DNA of 33,683 nucleotides, taken from the NCBI RefSeq assembly GCF_000284415.1, contig NC_017059.1:2504490-2538172 (forward strand), in the 5' to 3' direction. Origin of the DNA: Pararhodospirillum photometricum DSM 122. Lineage in GTDB: Bacteria; Pseudomonadota; Alphaproteobacteria; Rhodospirillales; Rhodospirillaceae. Made by a program: the position numbers and the translations under genes. Shown here piece by piece: positions 8,707-17,039 of the stretch. Every line of letters starts with the position of its first letter. Positions within the stretch are counted from its first letter, which is position 1. Below the pieces are notes generated by a model that saw only the letters and a program-made list of their open reading frames with translations, ran no database searches and was not told where the DNA came from.

Positions 8707-10902
8707 TCATCCCCCCTTCAACATCACTCGAAGCTCTTCGACCTTGGTGAATGGCCCCTCGGGAGTTGCTCCGTTCCTGCTCAGGCGCGCGAATTCCCAC
8801 ACCCTGTCAAGTTCGGCGTTCACAATTCTCTTGGCGTCGCGATCTAGTTCGCCTGCCTCACGGGCCATGGGCGGGAGAGCGACGAAGTCATGAATGACTG
8901 CGTGGGTCTTCCCGATGGCCTTGCAGGTTCGAAGTAACCGGCCGCGGCGCTGCACCCATTGGCGCCGCACGGTCGTGCTGGCCAGAATGAAAGCCTGCAT
9001 GATCTCCGGAATATTGACGCCTTCGTCCAATACCCGCTTCGCCGTCAGGATCTGCAGTCTTCCAGATTGGAACCCAGACACGATTTGTTTCGTCAGATCG
9101 CGACTGACGGTCTCTTCCGAGGTCAATTGGTGAAACAGGAGATGCTGCTCGTTGAGGATGGCATTCACGGCGTCAAGCTGACGCGGGTCCTTATCGGTAG
9201 CATAAATCAGCGTGTATCTGAGGGCCGCCTCATCCTCGGTGTCCAGCAAGGCCGCCAGCAGCCTGACCTTCTCCTGGGCAGCCTCAAGAACCCGCCTGCG
9301 CTTCAGCAACAGCCCTTCGAGCTGCTCGTCTTTGATTCCGGCATCAATTTTCCAAGCCAGCTTCGATATTTTTTCGGTTATCAGCCTCCACTCCTCCATC
9401 TCCTCCTCGGTGAGGTGGACGAAGTGAGCGAAGTAGTCATAAGGGGTAAGGCAACGCCCGATGGCGTGCTCGAGGAGGAAGCTGAAGCAGGGCTCACCGA
9501 AGTAGTCGAAGAGCCGCTGGGTGCCCTCGGCGTCATACTGACGCACGGGCGTGGCGGACAAGCCGAGGCGGTAGTCGAAAATCTCCGGCGGATCGTTCAT
9601 GAAGCCTTCGGCGCCGAGATTATGGCACTCGTCGGCGATGAGCAGCTTGGGGCCGTTGTGCTTGGCCACCTGTTCAATGAACTCCTGGGTGCAGAGGGTG
9701 GCGTTGGTGACCAGGATCGCCTCGGTCGGGCTGATCTTCAGCCTCAGCCGCCGCCTAGCGCTGCCGATAGCGCGCTCGCGTCTCTTGGGGCCGCTTTCTG
9801 CGGTGAGGTCGACCGGCTGAATGCCGAAGAGCGCGACTTCGTTCGCCCATTGCTGAACAAGGACCCGATAGGGGGCCGCAATGACGATCAGGAGGGAGCC
9901 GACTTCCTGGTACAGGTGATAGGCGCCAACCATTGCCGTCAGCGTCTTGCCCGAGCCTGTGCACATCTCCAGGACGCCATGCCAACCGGCATTGCGCCAG
10001 TTGTCGACCGCCTCCCCTTGATGGGCATAGTCTCCCGAACGGTAATCGAGCCAAGCGGGAATCGAGAATTCCAGCTCGGATGAGGCTGACACATCTATCG
10101 TGCCAACGACCGTCGTTTTCGACAGCGCCTGAGCCTTCCGCCACAGGCGTTGGAAGTCTTCTTCATCGGGCATGCGGTCCGATCTGTATTCCTGAACCAG
10201 CTTTTCCTGGATCGCCTGCGGCATATCGACCACAAGGCAATCGTCGTCGCCACCGCCCCACAGGCTTTCAAATTCGTCTGAGAGCTTTTGGCAGGTTCTC
10301 GCGGCGTCCTCTCCCATCCAGGTGCGGGCTAGACTGAGCTGTTCCCTGTTTTTGCCCAATCCGGCACCAGTCATGTTCGCTGAGCCATGGAGGGCGGCGA
10401 CGTCATCAGCATCGCGGAACAGCCAGACCTTCGGATGGAACAAAGCGTTCCGCATCAGGGCGACCTGGATTCTCAGGCGCCCTTGCGACGTCAGCCAGCC
10501 AAGGCAAGACAAGGTGTGCCGCGCCAAGTCATCCGCCGTGGGGAGCCTCTTGGTCCACATTCCCTCGACTAGCGCGTCGGCATACATTGTCCCGGCAGAC
10601 AACGCTTCTCTGTCCTCATTGGTCAGATATGGGCTGACCACCAACCTCATCGGGTCGGTGCTGTTGTGGAGAAAGGCGGCCAAGCCTGGGGCAATTTCGG
10701 ACAGCGCCTGGCTCGAGAAGAAGCCGATCATGATATCGACCTTCCCGCAAGACGCGAGTGCTGGCGAGATTACGTTGTTCGCTGCATCATCCTTCGGCAG
10801 GATCAATATCGGCTCGCAGCCACTGATTGCCTGGCGAAGCTTGCTGATGCCGTCATTGGCATTCTTCTGTTCCTGCTCAGACAACATCCCCGCACGGCCC
10901 AC
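8707..10902 (-). CDS. PLD-family nuclease fused to SF2 DEAD/DEAH-type helicase (putative restriction effector)
   Basis: 731 residues with two recognisable parts. The N-terminal part carries one HKD motif of the phospholipase D superfamily (H156-x-K158, D164, GSANMT 173-178), which acts as a nuclease in many restriction proteins. The rest is an SF2 helicase: YAHQGEAVDNW near 292-302, Walker A CTGSGKT 314-320, DECH 424-427, SAT 449-451, and motif VI QRRGRLLR 651-658. PLD-helicase proteins are known next to Dnd/Ssp genes as phosphorothioation-linked restriction enzymes. It is first in the operon and is preceded by a candidate promoter. The start may be 10902 or the internal ATG at 10887. HKD enzymes generally need two motifs, so a dimer is expected. 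Confidence 0.85.
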   Translation of the reverse strand: MGRAGMLSEQEQKNANDGISKLRQAISGCEPILILPKDDAANNVISPALASCGKVDIMIGFFSSQALSEIAPGLAAFLHNSTDPMRLVVSPYLTNEDREALSAGTMYADALVEGMWTKRLPTADDLARHTLSCLGWLTSQGRLRIQVALMRNALFHPKVWLFRDADDVAALHGSANMTGAGLGKNREQLSLARTWMGEDAARTCQKLSDEFESLWGGGDDDCLVVDMPQAIQEKLVQEYRSDRMPDEEDFQRLWRKAQALSKTTVVGTIDVSASSELEFSIPAWLDYRSGDYAHQGEAVDNWRNAGWHGVLEMCTGSGKTLTAMVGAYHLYQEVGSLLIVIAAPYRVLVQQWANEVALFGIQPVDLTAESGPKRRERAIGSARRRLRLKISPTEAILVTNATLCTQEFIEQVAKHNGPKLLIADECHNLGAEGFMNDPPEIFDYRLGLSATPVRQYDAEGTQRLFDYFGEPCFSFLLEHAIGRCLTPYDYFAHFVHLTEEEMEEWRLITEKISKLAWKIDAGIKDEQLEGLLLKRRRVLEAAQEKVRLLAALLDTEDEAALRYTLIYATDKDPRQLDAVNAILNEQHLLFHQLTSEETVSRDLTKQIVSGFQSGRLQILTAKRVLDEGVNIPEIMQAFILASTTVRRQWVQRRGRLLRTCKAIGKTHAVIHDFVALPPMAREAGELDRDAKRIVNAELDRVWEFARLSRNGATPEGPFTKVEELRVMLKGG

Positions 10903-10934
10903 CCGAAATATTTGCTGTCACATCAAAATTGGCG

Positions 10935-10964
10935 TTAACACTGTTCCTTGTCCGTCCCTGTCAA
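10935..10964 (-). promoter_or_regulatory. Candidate sigma70-type promoter for the helicase-led operon
   Basis: On the minus strand a perfect TTGACA (-35, 10964-10959) is followed after 18 nt by TGTTAA (-10, 10940-10935). The -10 is weak (3 of 6), but the pair lies about 33 nt before the helicase ATG and in AT-richer sequence than the genes. Confidence 0.38.
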
Positions 10965-11428
10965 TAGGCGAATGATCAATAGCCACAACATCCTTTGGTT
11001 GGCAAGTGTGCCGTTTCGGCGGAATGTCTGCAAGTAAGATTACACATATTTTTCTTGCCGCCTAGCTAGGTGTACCGGGCGGATTTCCGCAGAAATACAG
11101 GCGCTCCAGGCTAGCGTGGCTCCGGACGGCAGACGCCCCCCTACGGAGTGTTCTCAAACCTCTTTTTACATCCATTGGCTTTATCCATCAATGATATCGG
11201 GAGCATGCAATCTGGACACCTCTGGAAACTGTCACGGATGCGTCGCATCGGGCTTCTAGTATAGGCTATAATAAATCTCATTAATTAGCATCCATGAGCC
11301 CATTGGCGCAGTCCGATTGACATGATAGTCAAGGCAACGATTTCAGGTTTAACGATTGACGGTCGGGCTTCCCGTGTTCGTCGGAGTATGATTCGGTGGA
11401 TCTCGGATGCAAAGAGACGAGACTTCCG
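10965..11428. other. Gene-poor island-edge sequence
   Basis: Comparatively AT-rich stretch between the defence operon and the ISAs1 remnant. No reading frame here has convincing coding character, and no tRNA or attachment site is visible. A segment around 11008-11035 (TGTGCCGTTTCGGCGGAATG) resembles an insertion-sequence end in style, but no partner end was found. Confidence 0.4.
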
Positions 11429-11806
11429 ATGTCGAATGAAATGGAAGAGGCATTCCGGCCGTCGCGTTTGCGCGGCCTTTTGGATCATTTTCAGGCATGT
11501 TTTACCGATTGGGCGCTGTCGCTGCGGCCGGATGCTCCCAAGCTGATCGCTATCAATGGCCAGACGTCGCGGCGGACCCACGATCGGGCCGCTAGCCGCA
11601 GAGCCCTGCATCTGGTATCCGCCTGAGCAACGAGCGAACGTCTCGTTCTGGCGCAGAAGGCGGTGAACGCGAAGGACAACGAGTGCGCGGTGATCCCGGA
11701 CATCCTCGATCGGGTGAACGTCGATGGAGGCATCGTCACCATCGACGCCGTCCGCTTCGGCAAAGGCAAACTCTCAATCAAGTCAACCAGGAAGCTCGCA
11801 GGATAA
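11429..11806 (+). pseudogene. Degraded ISAs1-family transposase fragment
   Basis: A single frame reads PDAPKLIAINGQTSRRTHDRA, then ALHLVSA, stop, then ATSERLVLAQKAVNAKDNE and IPDILDRVNVDGGIVTIDAV. This is the recognisable centre of ISAs1-type transposases (normally IDGKT..R..DR..ALHLVSAWA...VTIDA). The stop TGA at 11624-11626 falls exactly where the family has tryptophan, so TGG to TGA is the likely lesion. The N-terminal LLDHFQACF looks like two distant segments joined by an internal deletion, and the C-terminal part is missing after TIDAV. It is not functional. Confidence 0.75.
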
Positions 11807-11935
11807 GATTCCGACGCCCTCGCCCGTATCCTCAGCCCCAATTTCGATCCGCGTTAACCTGGACACGTTGCTCTGTTAAGGCTGCGAGGGATGCAGGGAA
11901 CGGCCCACCGCAACGGGCCGAAGTGACCGAGGGAT

Positions 11936-11958
11936 CTGGGGAGGCCGCGCCTCCCCAG
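11936..11958. repeat. GC-rich intergenic palindrome (family copy)
   Basis: Perfect 10-bp arms CTGGGGAGGC / GCCTCCCCAG with a 3-nt loop, followed by CCTTACTTTTT. It is one of about a dozen copies of this element in the window. Confidence 0.8.
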
Positions 11959-12039
11959 CCTTACTTTTTCCAGGACAAGGGCCGAACGGGCTGACGGCAA
12001 AGGGTTTGTAATGCGGTCAGGAAAGGCTGGGGAGGTGCG

Positions 12040-12045
12040 GCCTCC
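12040..12045. repeat. Target-site duplication, left copy (GCCTCC)
   Basis: GCCTCC directly abuts the TGT end of the IS481 element and recurs at 13322-13327 on the other side. Removing the element and one copy restores an intact family palindrome (GGGGAGGTGCGGCCTCCCC). Confidence 0.75.
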
Positions 12046-13321
12046 TGTATAGACCGGACACATATCTGACAGGTGTACGGAGACATGTCTGACACTTTCG
12101 GCAAACCGATGCGGGAGCATTGCGATGCTGTGGAAGTGTCAAGCCGTGCTGGACCAGCGCAAAGAGTTTGTCCGCCTTGCTCGTCAGGGGGGAATAAGCA
12201 TTCAGGAGTTGTGTCGCCGGTTTGGAATTAGCCGAGACACAGGACACCGATTGCTCAAGAGGTATGAAGAGAGCGGTGAGGCCGGTTTAGAGGACCGGTC
12301 CCGCCGGCCATCGACAAGTCCACGGCGCACAGATCCTCTTATAGAGGAAAAAGTTCTTGAGGTGCGCGATAGACATCCGGCGTGGGGTGGTCGTAAGATT
12401 GCACGACGCCTAACAGATATGGGGCTAACGGACGTTCCATCTCCTTCAACGATCAATGAAATTCTTCGTCGGAATGGCCGGATTAATCCAGTCGAAGCTA
12501 GGAAGCATCAGAAATTCATCCGCTTTCAATATGAGAATCCAAACGATCTTTGGCAGATGGATTTCAAGGGGCATTTCCCTATGGCAGCGGGCCGATGCCA
12601 TCCGCTAACGGTTCTCGACGATCATAGCCGGTATGCTTTGGGCCTTCGAGCCTGCGAGAATGAGAAGAAAGAAACTGTTCAGGATCAACTTGTTAGCATA
12701 TTCCAGCGCTATGGTCTGCCAGCACGAATTTTAGCAGACAACGGGTCGCCCTGGGGGTGCTGCGGAAATCCATTGGAGACCTATACCAGCCTGGAAGTCT
12801 GGTTGATGCTCCTGGGTGTGCGATTGATCCACGGGCGTCCACTCCACCCCCAGACGCAGGGGAAAGATGAACGTTTCCACCGCACTCTCAAAATAGAACT
12901 TTTACAATCCCGTCGTTTTGATAGTATACAGGAGTGCCAGAAGGCATTCGATGGGTGGCTTCACGTCTATAATGATGAGCGCCCTCATGAAGCTCTGGGG
13001 CTTTCAACCCCAAGCTCGCGATACAGAGCAAGCCTGAAATCCTTTCCTGAAGCTATTCCTCTGCCTGAGTACTATGAAAGCGATGTCGTCCGTCGGGTAA
13101 AAAAGGATGGATGTATTTGTTTTAAGGGGAATATATTGAAAATATCCCAGGCGTTTGCTGGATACAACGTTGCCTTCCGCCCGACACAAACAGAAGGTGT
13201 GTGGGATGTCTATTTCGCCGGGATCGCTGTCGCGTATGCCGATCTCCGCGACAGCGATCCCATCGTTCAATCTGTCAGACATGTCTCCGAACAGGTGTCA
13301 GACATGTCTCCGGTCTAAACA
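12046..13321 (+). mobile_element. IS481-family insertion sequence, 1276 bp, apparently intact
   Basis: The terminal inverted repeats are 49 bp (12046-12094 and 13273-13321) with 43 of 49 matching; both ends start TGT. Each end contains two copies of a 17-bp unit of the form CGGAGACATGTCTGACA, likely transposase-binding sites. A 6-bp duplication GCCTCC flanks it. One full-length transposase gene fills the element. Intact ends, gene and duplication indicate a recent insertion. Confidence 0.88.
12125..13318 (+). CDS. IS481-family transposase
   Basis: 397 residues. An N-terminal helix-turn-helix (ISIQELCRRFGISRDTGHRLL, about 24-44) binds the element ends. A second winged-helix-like region (HPAWGGRKIARRL) precedes the rve/DDE integrase core with D146 (WQMDFKGH), D205 (LADNGSPWG) and E249 (GKDERFHRTL). 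A C-terminal tail of about 80 residues is typical of longer IS481 members. GGGAG lies upstream of the ATG. The final codons lie within the right inverted repeat. Base composition is lower in GC than the flanking genes, consistent with transfer. All catalytic residues are present. Confidence 0.93.
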   Translation: MLWKCQAVLDQRKEFVRLARQGGISIQELCRRFGISRDTGHRLLKRYEESGEAGLEDRSRRPSTSPRRTDPLIEEKVLEVRDRHPAWGGRKIARRLTDMGLTDVPSPSTINEILRRNGRINPVEARKHQKFIRFQYENPNDLWQMDFKGHFPMAAGRCHPLTVLDDHSRYALGLRACENEKKETVQDQLVSIFQRYGLPARILADNGSPWGCCGNPLETYTSLEVWLMLLGVRLIHGRPLHPQTQGKDERFHRTLKIELLQSRRFDSIQECQKAFDGWLHVYNDERPHEALGLSTPSSRYRASLKSFPEAIPLPEYYESDVVRRVKKDGCICFKGNILKISQAFAGYNVAFRPTQTEGVWDVYFAGIAVAYADLRDSDPIVQSVRHVSEQVSDMSPV

Positions 13322-13327
13322 GCCTCC
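13322..13327. repeat. Target-site duplication, right copy (GCCTCC)
   Basis: Matches 12040-12045 exactly. It is followed by CCAGACCCCTCGG, the other half of the interrupted palindrome element. Confidence 0.75.
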
Positions 13328-13355
13328 CCAGACCCCTCGGTCGATGAAGGGGGGG

Positions 13356-16070
13356 TTATCCCGTGGCGCCGAGGCCGGCGGCGATGGCGTTGATGGTCAA
13401 CAGGAGTTGGGCTTCCAGACTTTCCTTGTCACGGTCCTCGCCCTCGCGCCAGCGGGCGAGCAGGTCGATTTGGCGGTGGTGCAAGGCGGCCAAGCCGGGT
13501 TGGCGCAGGGACAGGGCGCGTTGCACGCGGGGCCGGGTCTGGGCGAGCGGGCCTTGATAGATCGCTTTGAGGGCGGCTTGGGTGCGCTGATATTCGGCCT
13601 CGATCCGCTCCAGCAGCGGGCCCCGGATGGCCGCGTCGGGGACGAGGGCGGCGTAGCGGCGCATGAGGCCAGGGTCGGCCATGGCGACGCTGGTCGCTAC
13701 CGAGGAAATCACATGGTGCAGGGGCGCCCAGTCGAAAACGGCGGCAACGAGGCGGGTGTGGGCCTCGGGATCGTCGTGGCACAGGGTGTCGAGGGCGGTG
13801 CCGACGCCATACCAGCCCGACAGGAAGAAGCGGGCTTGGCTCCAGGCGAACACCCAGGGGATGGCCCGCAGGTCGGCAAGGGTGCGCTGTCCGCTGCGCC
13901 GCACCGGCCGCGACCCGATGCGGGCGCGTTCAATGGCATCCAGGGGCGTGGCCCCCTGGAAAAACGCCAAAAAGTTGGGCTCCTGCACCAGGGCTTGGTA
14001 GGCCGCGCGACTGCGGGCCGCCACGTGGTCCATGACGGGCGCCAAGGGCGGGGCCGCAGCGGCGGCAAGGCTGGCGGCGGCGGTGCCGGCCATGAGGAGT
14101 TCCAGGTGATGAACGGCGGTCACGCGGTTGGCATACTTTTGGGCGATCACCTCGCCCTGCTCGGTCAAACGCAGATCCCCGGCCAGCGCGGCGGCGGGCA
14201 AGGCACGCAAAAAGCGATGGGTGGGACCCGCGCCACGACTGATGGACCCGCCGCGTCCGTGGAAGAACCGCACCCGCACCCCGTGGGCCTCGCCGACGCG
14301 CTGCAAGGCCTCCTGGGCGCGATGGAGACCCCAGCGGCTGGCCCAGAGGCCCCCATCCTTATTGGAATCGCTATAGCCGATCATCACCTGCTGCACCGGC
14401 TGCGCCAAACCGGCCCGGTGCGCCTGAACCTTCAGCGAGCGCAGGACCAGGGGATGGCGTAAGAGAGCGTCAAGGATTTGCGGGGCGTTCTCCAGATCTT
14501 CAATGGTCTCGAACAAGGGGACAACCGGCAGCGGGCACACGGCTTCGCCCTCGTCCTCGTGCCAGAGCCCGGCCTCGCGGGCCAGCAGATAGAGGGTAAA
14601 GATATCGCCCACCGACCGGGTCATGCTGATGATGAGGGCGCCGAGGCCGTCGGGACCATGAGTACGCACCGCGCGGGCGACGACCTGAAGGCAAGACAGC
14701 ACGCCGTGCGCCGCCGGCCCCAAGGCATCGCGCCCGGCCTCATGCAGAAACGGGCGCGCCGACGCCAGTTCCCGCTCAAGAAGGGGCAGGCGCTCGGCGG
14801 CATCGGCGGCTAAAAAGGCGGCGCCCTCCAGGTGGGCCCGGGTCATCAGATCGGCCAAGGCCTCGTCGTGCACCCGGCTGTTCTGGCGAATATCGAGGCG
14901 GGCGAGGTGGAAGCCAAAGGTGCGCACCCCATCGCGCAGGGGCGCCACCACCTCACGCGCCAACCGCCCGGCGTCCAAGATAATCAGGGCCTCTTCAAGA
15001 CGGGCCAAGTCGACATCCAAGGCATGCGGCCCTTCATAGGGCGCGGGCGAGGGAATGTCGGGCAGGCGGGCCATCATGAGGTTAAGGAACTGCCGTACCG
15101 TCTCGCCCGGATTGCGCGCCAGCGCCGCCGCCCCCTCGGCTCCCAGCCGATGCGCGGTGTCCGCCACATGCGCTGCCAGAGCGGGCGGCGGCGGCGCCAG
15201 ACGATCGGCGACACTGAGCCGCACGGCCGCAGCCCGCAGGCGGTGACGGTGCAGGTCGAGAGCGGCGGCCCGCAACTCGGCCAGGGTGTCGGCGGTCAAC
15301 GCGGCGGTGACCAGGGGATGGCCGTCCCGGTCGCCCCCCACCCATGAGCCAAACGACACGCGGGGCCCGCCCCCCGCCGCCTCCAGAATCGCCGGATCCA
15401 ACCCCTCGGCCCGCCACGCCTGCTGTAAGCGAGCCCGGACAAAAGGCAGGACATCGGGAAAGACATGGCGGAAAAAGTACAAAACATGACGTCGCTCGGA
15501 GGCGAGGTCAGGCTTCTCCAAGAAGATTTCGCCGGTGCGCCAGAGGACATCCAGGCTGGTTTTGAGCCGGGCCCGAATGTCGGCTTGCTCCTCGACGGTA
15601 AACATCGTGTTTTCGCGCTCGACCAGCAGCAGGTACAAGGCGCGATGATGCTCCAAAACGGTCTGACGCTTGGCCTCGGTGGGATGGGCGGTCAGGACGG
15701 ATTCCACCTGAACCGATGCCAGAAAGTGGGCCACAGCTTCCGGCGTTTTCTTGTCGGCAAGCAGGGAGCGGAGGTGCTGTTCCCAGGAGCCGGACTCCTG
15801 ATGCCCCTGCCCGTCCCGTCGCGCCTGACGCCGGGCTTGGGCTGTGGCGTTTTCCTCGGCGAGCCGCAGGAGCTGGAAGGCGATACCCTGGGCTTGAATC
15901 AGACGCTCGGGATCTCCCTCGGGATCGGGGGAAGAGGGAGGATGGCGCACGGCCCGGGCGATGGCCCCCTCCCCGCTTTCTTCAAGAACCTCGGCGAAAC
16001 ACTCGATGAGAAAGGCGAAATCGGCTTCGACCTTTTCCAGGGCGTTTTCCCCAACGGCACCAGGATCCAT
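13356..16070 (-). CDS. ppc: Phosphoenolpyruvate carboxylase
   Basis: 904 residues. It carboxylates PEP with bicarbonate to oxaloacetate, replenishing the TCA cycle. Motifs: VLTAHPTE (125-132), SWVGGDRDGHP (242-252), then IGYSDSNKDGG and FHGRGGSISRGAGP in the C-terminal half, GSRPVRR and LRAIPWVFAW further on. The C-terminus ends LTINAIAAGLGATG rather than the common ...RNTG. The start at 16070 follows the purine-rich GGAGGGAGAG and fits the family N-terminus; the frame stays open to 16418 but would run through the 5S rRNA. The stop at 13356 lies beside the IS481-split palindrome, so the insertion did not damage it. Confidence 0.93.
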   Translation of the reverse strand: MDPGAVGENALEKVEADFAFLIECFAEVLEESGEGAIARAVRHPPSSPDPEGDPERLIQAQGIAFQLLRLAEENATAQARRQARRDGQGHQESGSWEQHLRSLLADKKTPEAVAHFLASVQVESVLTAHPTEAKRQTVLEHHRALYLLLVERENTMFTVEEQADIRARLKTSLDVLWRTGEIFLEKPDLASERRHVLYFFRHVFPDVLPFVRARLQQAWRAEGLDPAILEAAGGGPRVSFGSWVGGDRDGHPLVTAALTADTLAELRAAALDLHRHRLRAAAVRLSVADRLAPPPPALAAHVADTAHRLGAEGAAALARNPGETVRQFLNLMMARLPDIPSPAPYEGPHALDVDLARLEEALIILDAGRLAREVVAPLRDGVRTFGFHLARLDIRQNSRVHDEALADLMTRAHLEGAAFLAADAAERLPLLERELASARPFLHEAGRDALGPAAHGVLSCLQVVARAVRTHGPDGLGALIISMTRSVGDIFTLYLLAREAGLWHEDEGEAVCPLPVVPLFETIEDLENAPQILDALLRHPLVLRSLKVQAHRAGLAQPVQQVMIGYSDSNKDGGLWASRWGLHRAQEALQRVGEAHGVRVRFFHGRGGSISRGAGPTHRFLRALPAAALAGDLRLTEQGEVIAQKYANRVTAVHHLELLMAGTAAASLAAAAAPPLAPVMDHVAARSRAAYQALVQEPNFLAFFQGATPLDAIERARIGSRPVRRSGQRTLADLRAIPWVFAWSQARFFLSGWYGVGTALDTLCHDDPEAHTRLVAAVFDWAPLHHVISSVATSVAMADPGLMRRYAALVPDAAIRGPLLERIEAEYQRTQAALKAIYQGPLAQTRPRVQRALSLRQPGLAALHHRQIDLLARWREGEDRDKESLEAQLLLTINAIAAGLGATG

Positions 16071-16130
16071 GACTCTCCCTCCCCTTCCGGGTCGTGTGGT
16101 GAGGGAGAAGGGTAGCAGAGTTGCCGGGTA

Positions 16131-16218
16131 AGGGAAGGCCGGGGAGGCACGGCCTCCCCAGACCCCACGATCAATGGATTGGAGGGGTCTGGGGAGGCTC
16201 GCCTCCCCGGCCTTCCCT
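16131..16218. repeat. Inverted pair of the GC-rich palindrome family
   Basis: Two copies in opposite orientation (GGGGAGGC 16141-16148 / GCCTCCCC 16152-16159 and GGGGAGGC 16191-16198 / GCCTCCCC 16201-16208). Outer arms AGGGAAGGCCGGGGAGGC and its complement also pair, so the unit can fold as one large cruciform, like a paired REP (BIME) element. Confidence 0.75.
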
Positions 16219-16230
16219 TTGCGCAAGCGA

Positions 16231-16264
16231 AAAACCCGCCCCGGAATCACCGGAGCGGGCTTTT
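16231..16264 (-). terminator. Rho-independent terminator downstream of the 5S rRNA
   Basis: On the minus strand GCCCGCTCCGG-TGATT-CCGGGGCGGGT forms a strong stem followed by TTTTT. It lies just after the 5S gene in its direction of transcription. The plus strand also ends in TTTTC, so weak two-way activity is possible. Confidence 0.85.
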
Positions 16265-16298
16265 CTAAAAGAGGGTTTCTTTGACAGACGGCTTTGAA

Positions 16299-16416
16299 GG
16301 CCTGGCGGCGACCGACTCTCCCACGCCTTAAGACGCAGTACCATTGGCGCTGAACAGTTTCACGGCCGAGTTCGGGATGGGATCGGGTGTTTCCTGTTCG
16401 CCATGACCACCAAGCC
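16299..16416 (-). rRNA. rrf: 5S ribosomal RNA
   Basis: About 118 nt. The ends GGCTTGGTGG and CCGCCAGGCC pair as helix I. Internal GAACAGGAAACACCCGATCC, TCCCGAACTCGGCCGTGAAA and the CGTGGGAGAGTCGGTCGCC end are characteristic 5S blocks. It follows the 23S 3' end by about 67 nt, the normal operon order, and is closed by a terminator. Confidence 0.93.
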
Positions 16417-16483
16417 ATCGAAGCCGTCTGATGATGTCGTTATGGGAATTTACAAGCGCTGGGGCCGGCCTGGCCTCTGCGCG

Positions 16484-16850
<367 letters not shown>

Positions 16851-16880
16851 TGCCCCAGACCCCCTTTTTCTTCTGTCTAT

Positions 16881-16947
16881 GGCCCTCCCTTCCTCCCCCC
16901 GTTTTTGAAAAGCGCGCTTTTCAAAAAGGGGGGAGGAAGGGAGGGCC
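16881..16947. repeat. 67-nt near-perfect hairpin (20-bp GC arms plus 26-bp inner palindrome)
   Basis: Outer arms 16881-16900 and 16928-16947 are exact complements (C/T-rich against G/A-rich). The centre, TTTTTGAAAAGCGC then GCTTTTCAAAAA (16902-16927), is itself a perfect palindrome. Only G16901 is unpaired. It lies between the broken 23S end and leuD, and no coding frame explains it. Confidence 0.85.
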
Positions 16948-17039
16948 AATGAATAAAAGAAAGGGGAGGTCTGGAGGCGTCAGCCTCCAGGCGGGGCCCG
17001 GGGCGGCAGCCCCGCGTCACCGAAGCAAGCCCCACGCCC

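Noticed and set aside
11008..11035. Possible insertion-sequence terminus (GTGCCGTTTCGGCGGAAT)
   Set aside because: No matching inverted end or transposase was found, so it is not called as an element.
12046..13321. Tandem ACATGTCTGACA units as a CRISPR array
   Set aside because: There are only two units at each end, they are the subrepeats of IS ends, and no spacer pattern exists. No CRISPR array was seen anywhere.
10903..13355. tRNA or attachment site at the island edge
   Set aside because: No cloverleaf-like sequence, integrase gene or flanking direct repeats beyond the 6-bp IS duplication could be found.
16071..16418. N-terminal extension of the ppc reading frame to 16418
   Set aside because: It runs through the terminator and the 5S rRNA gene; the ATG at 16070 has a good SD and matches the family start.
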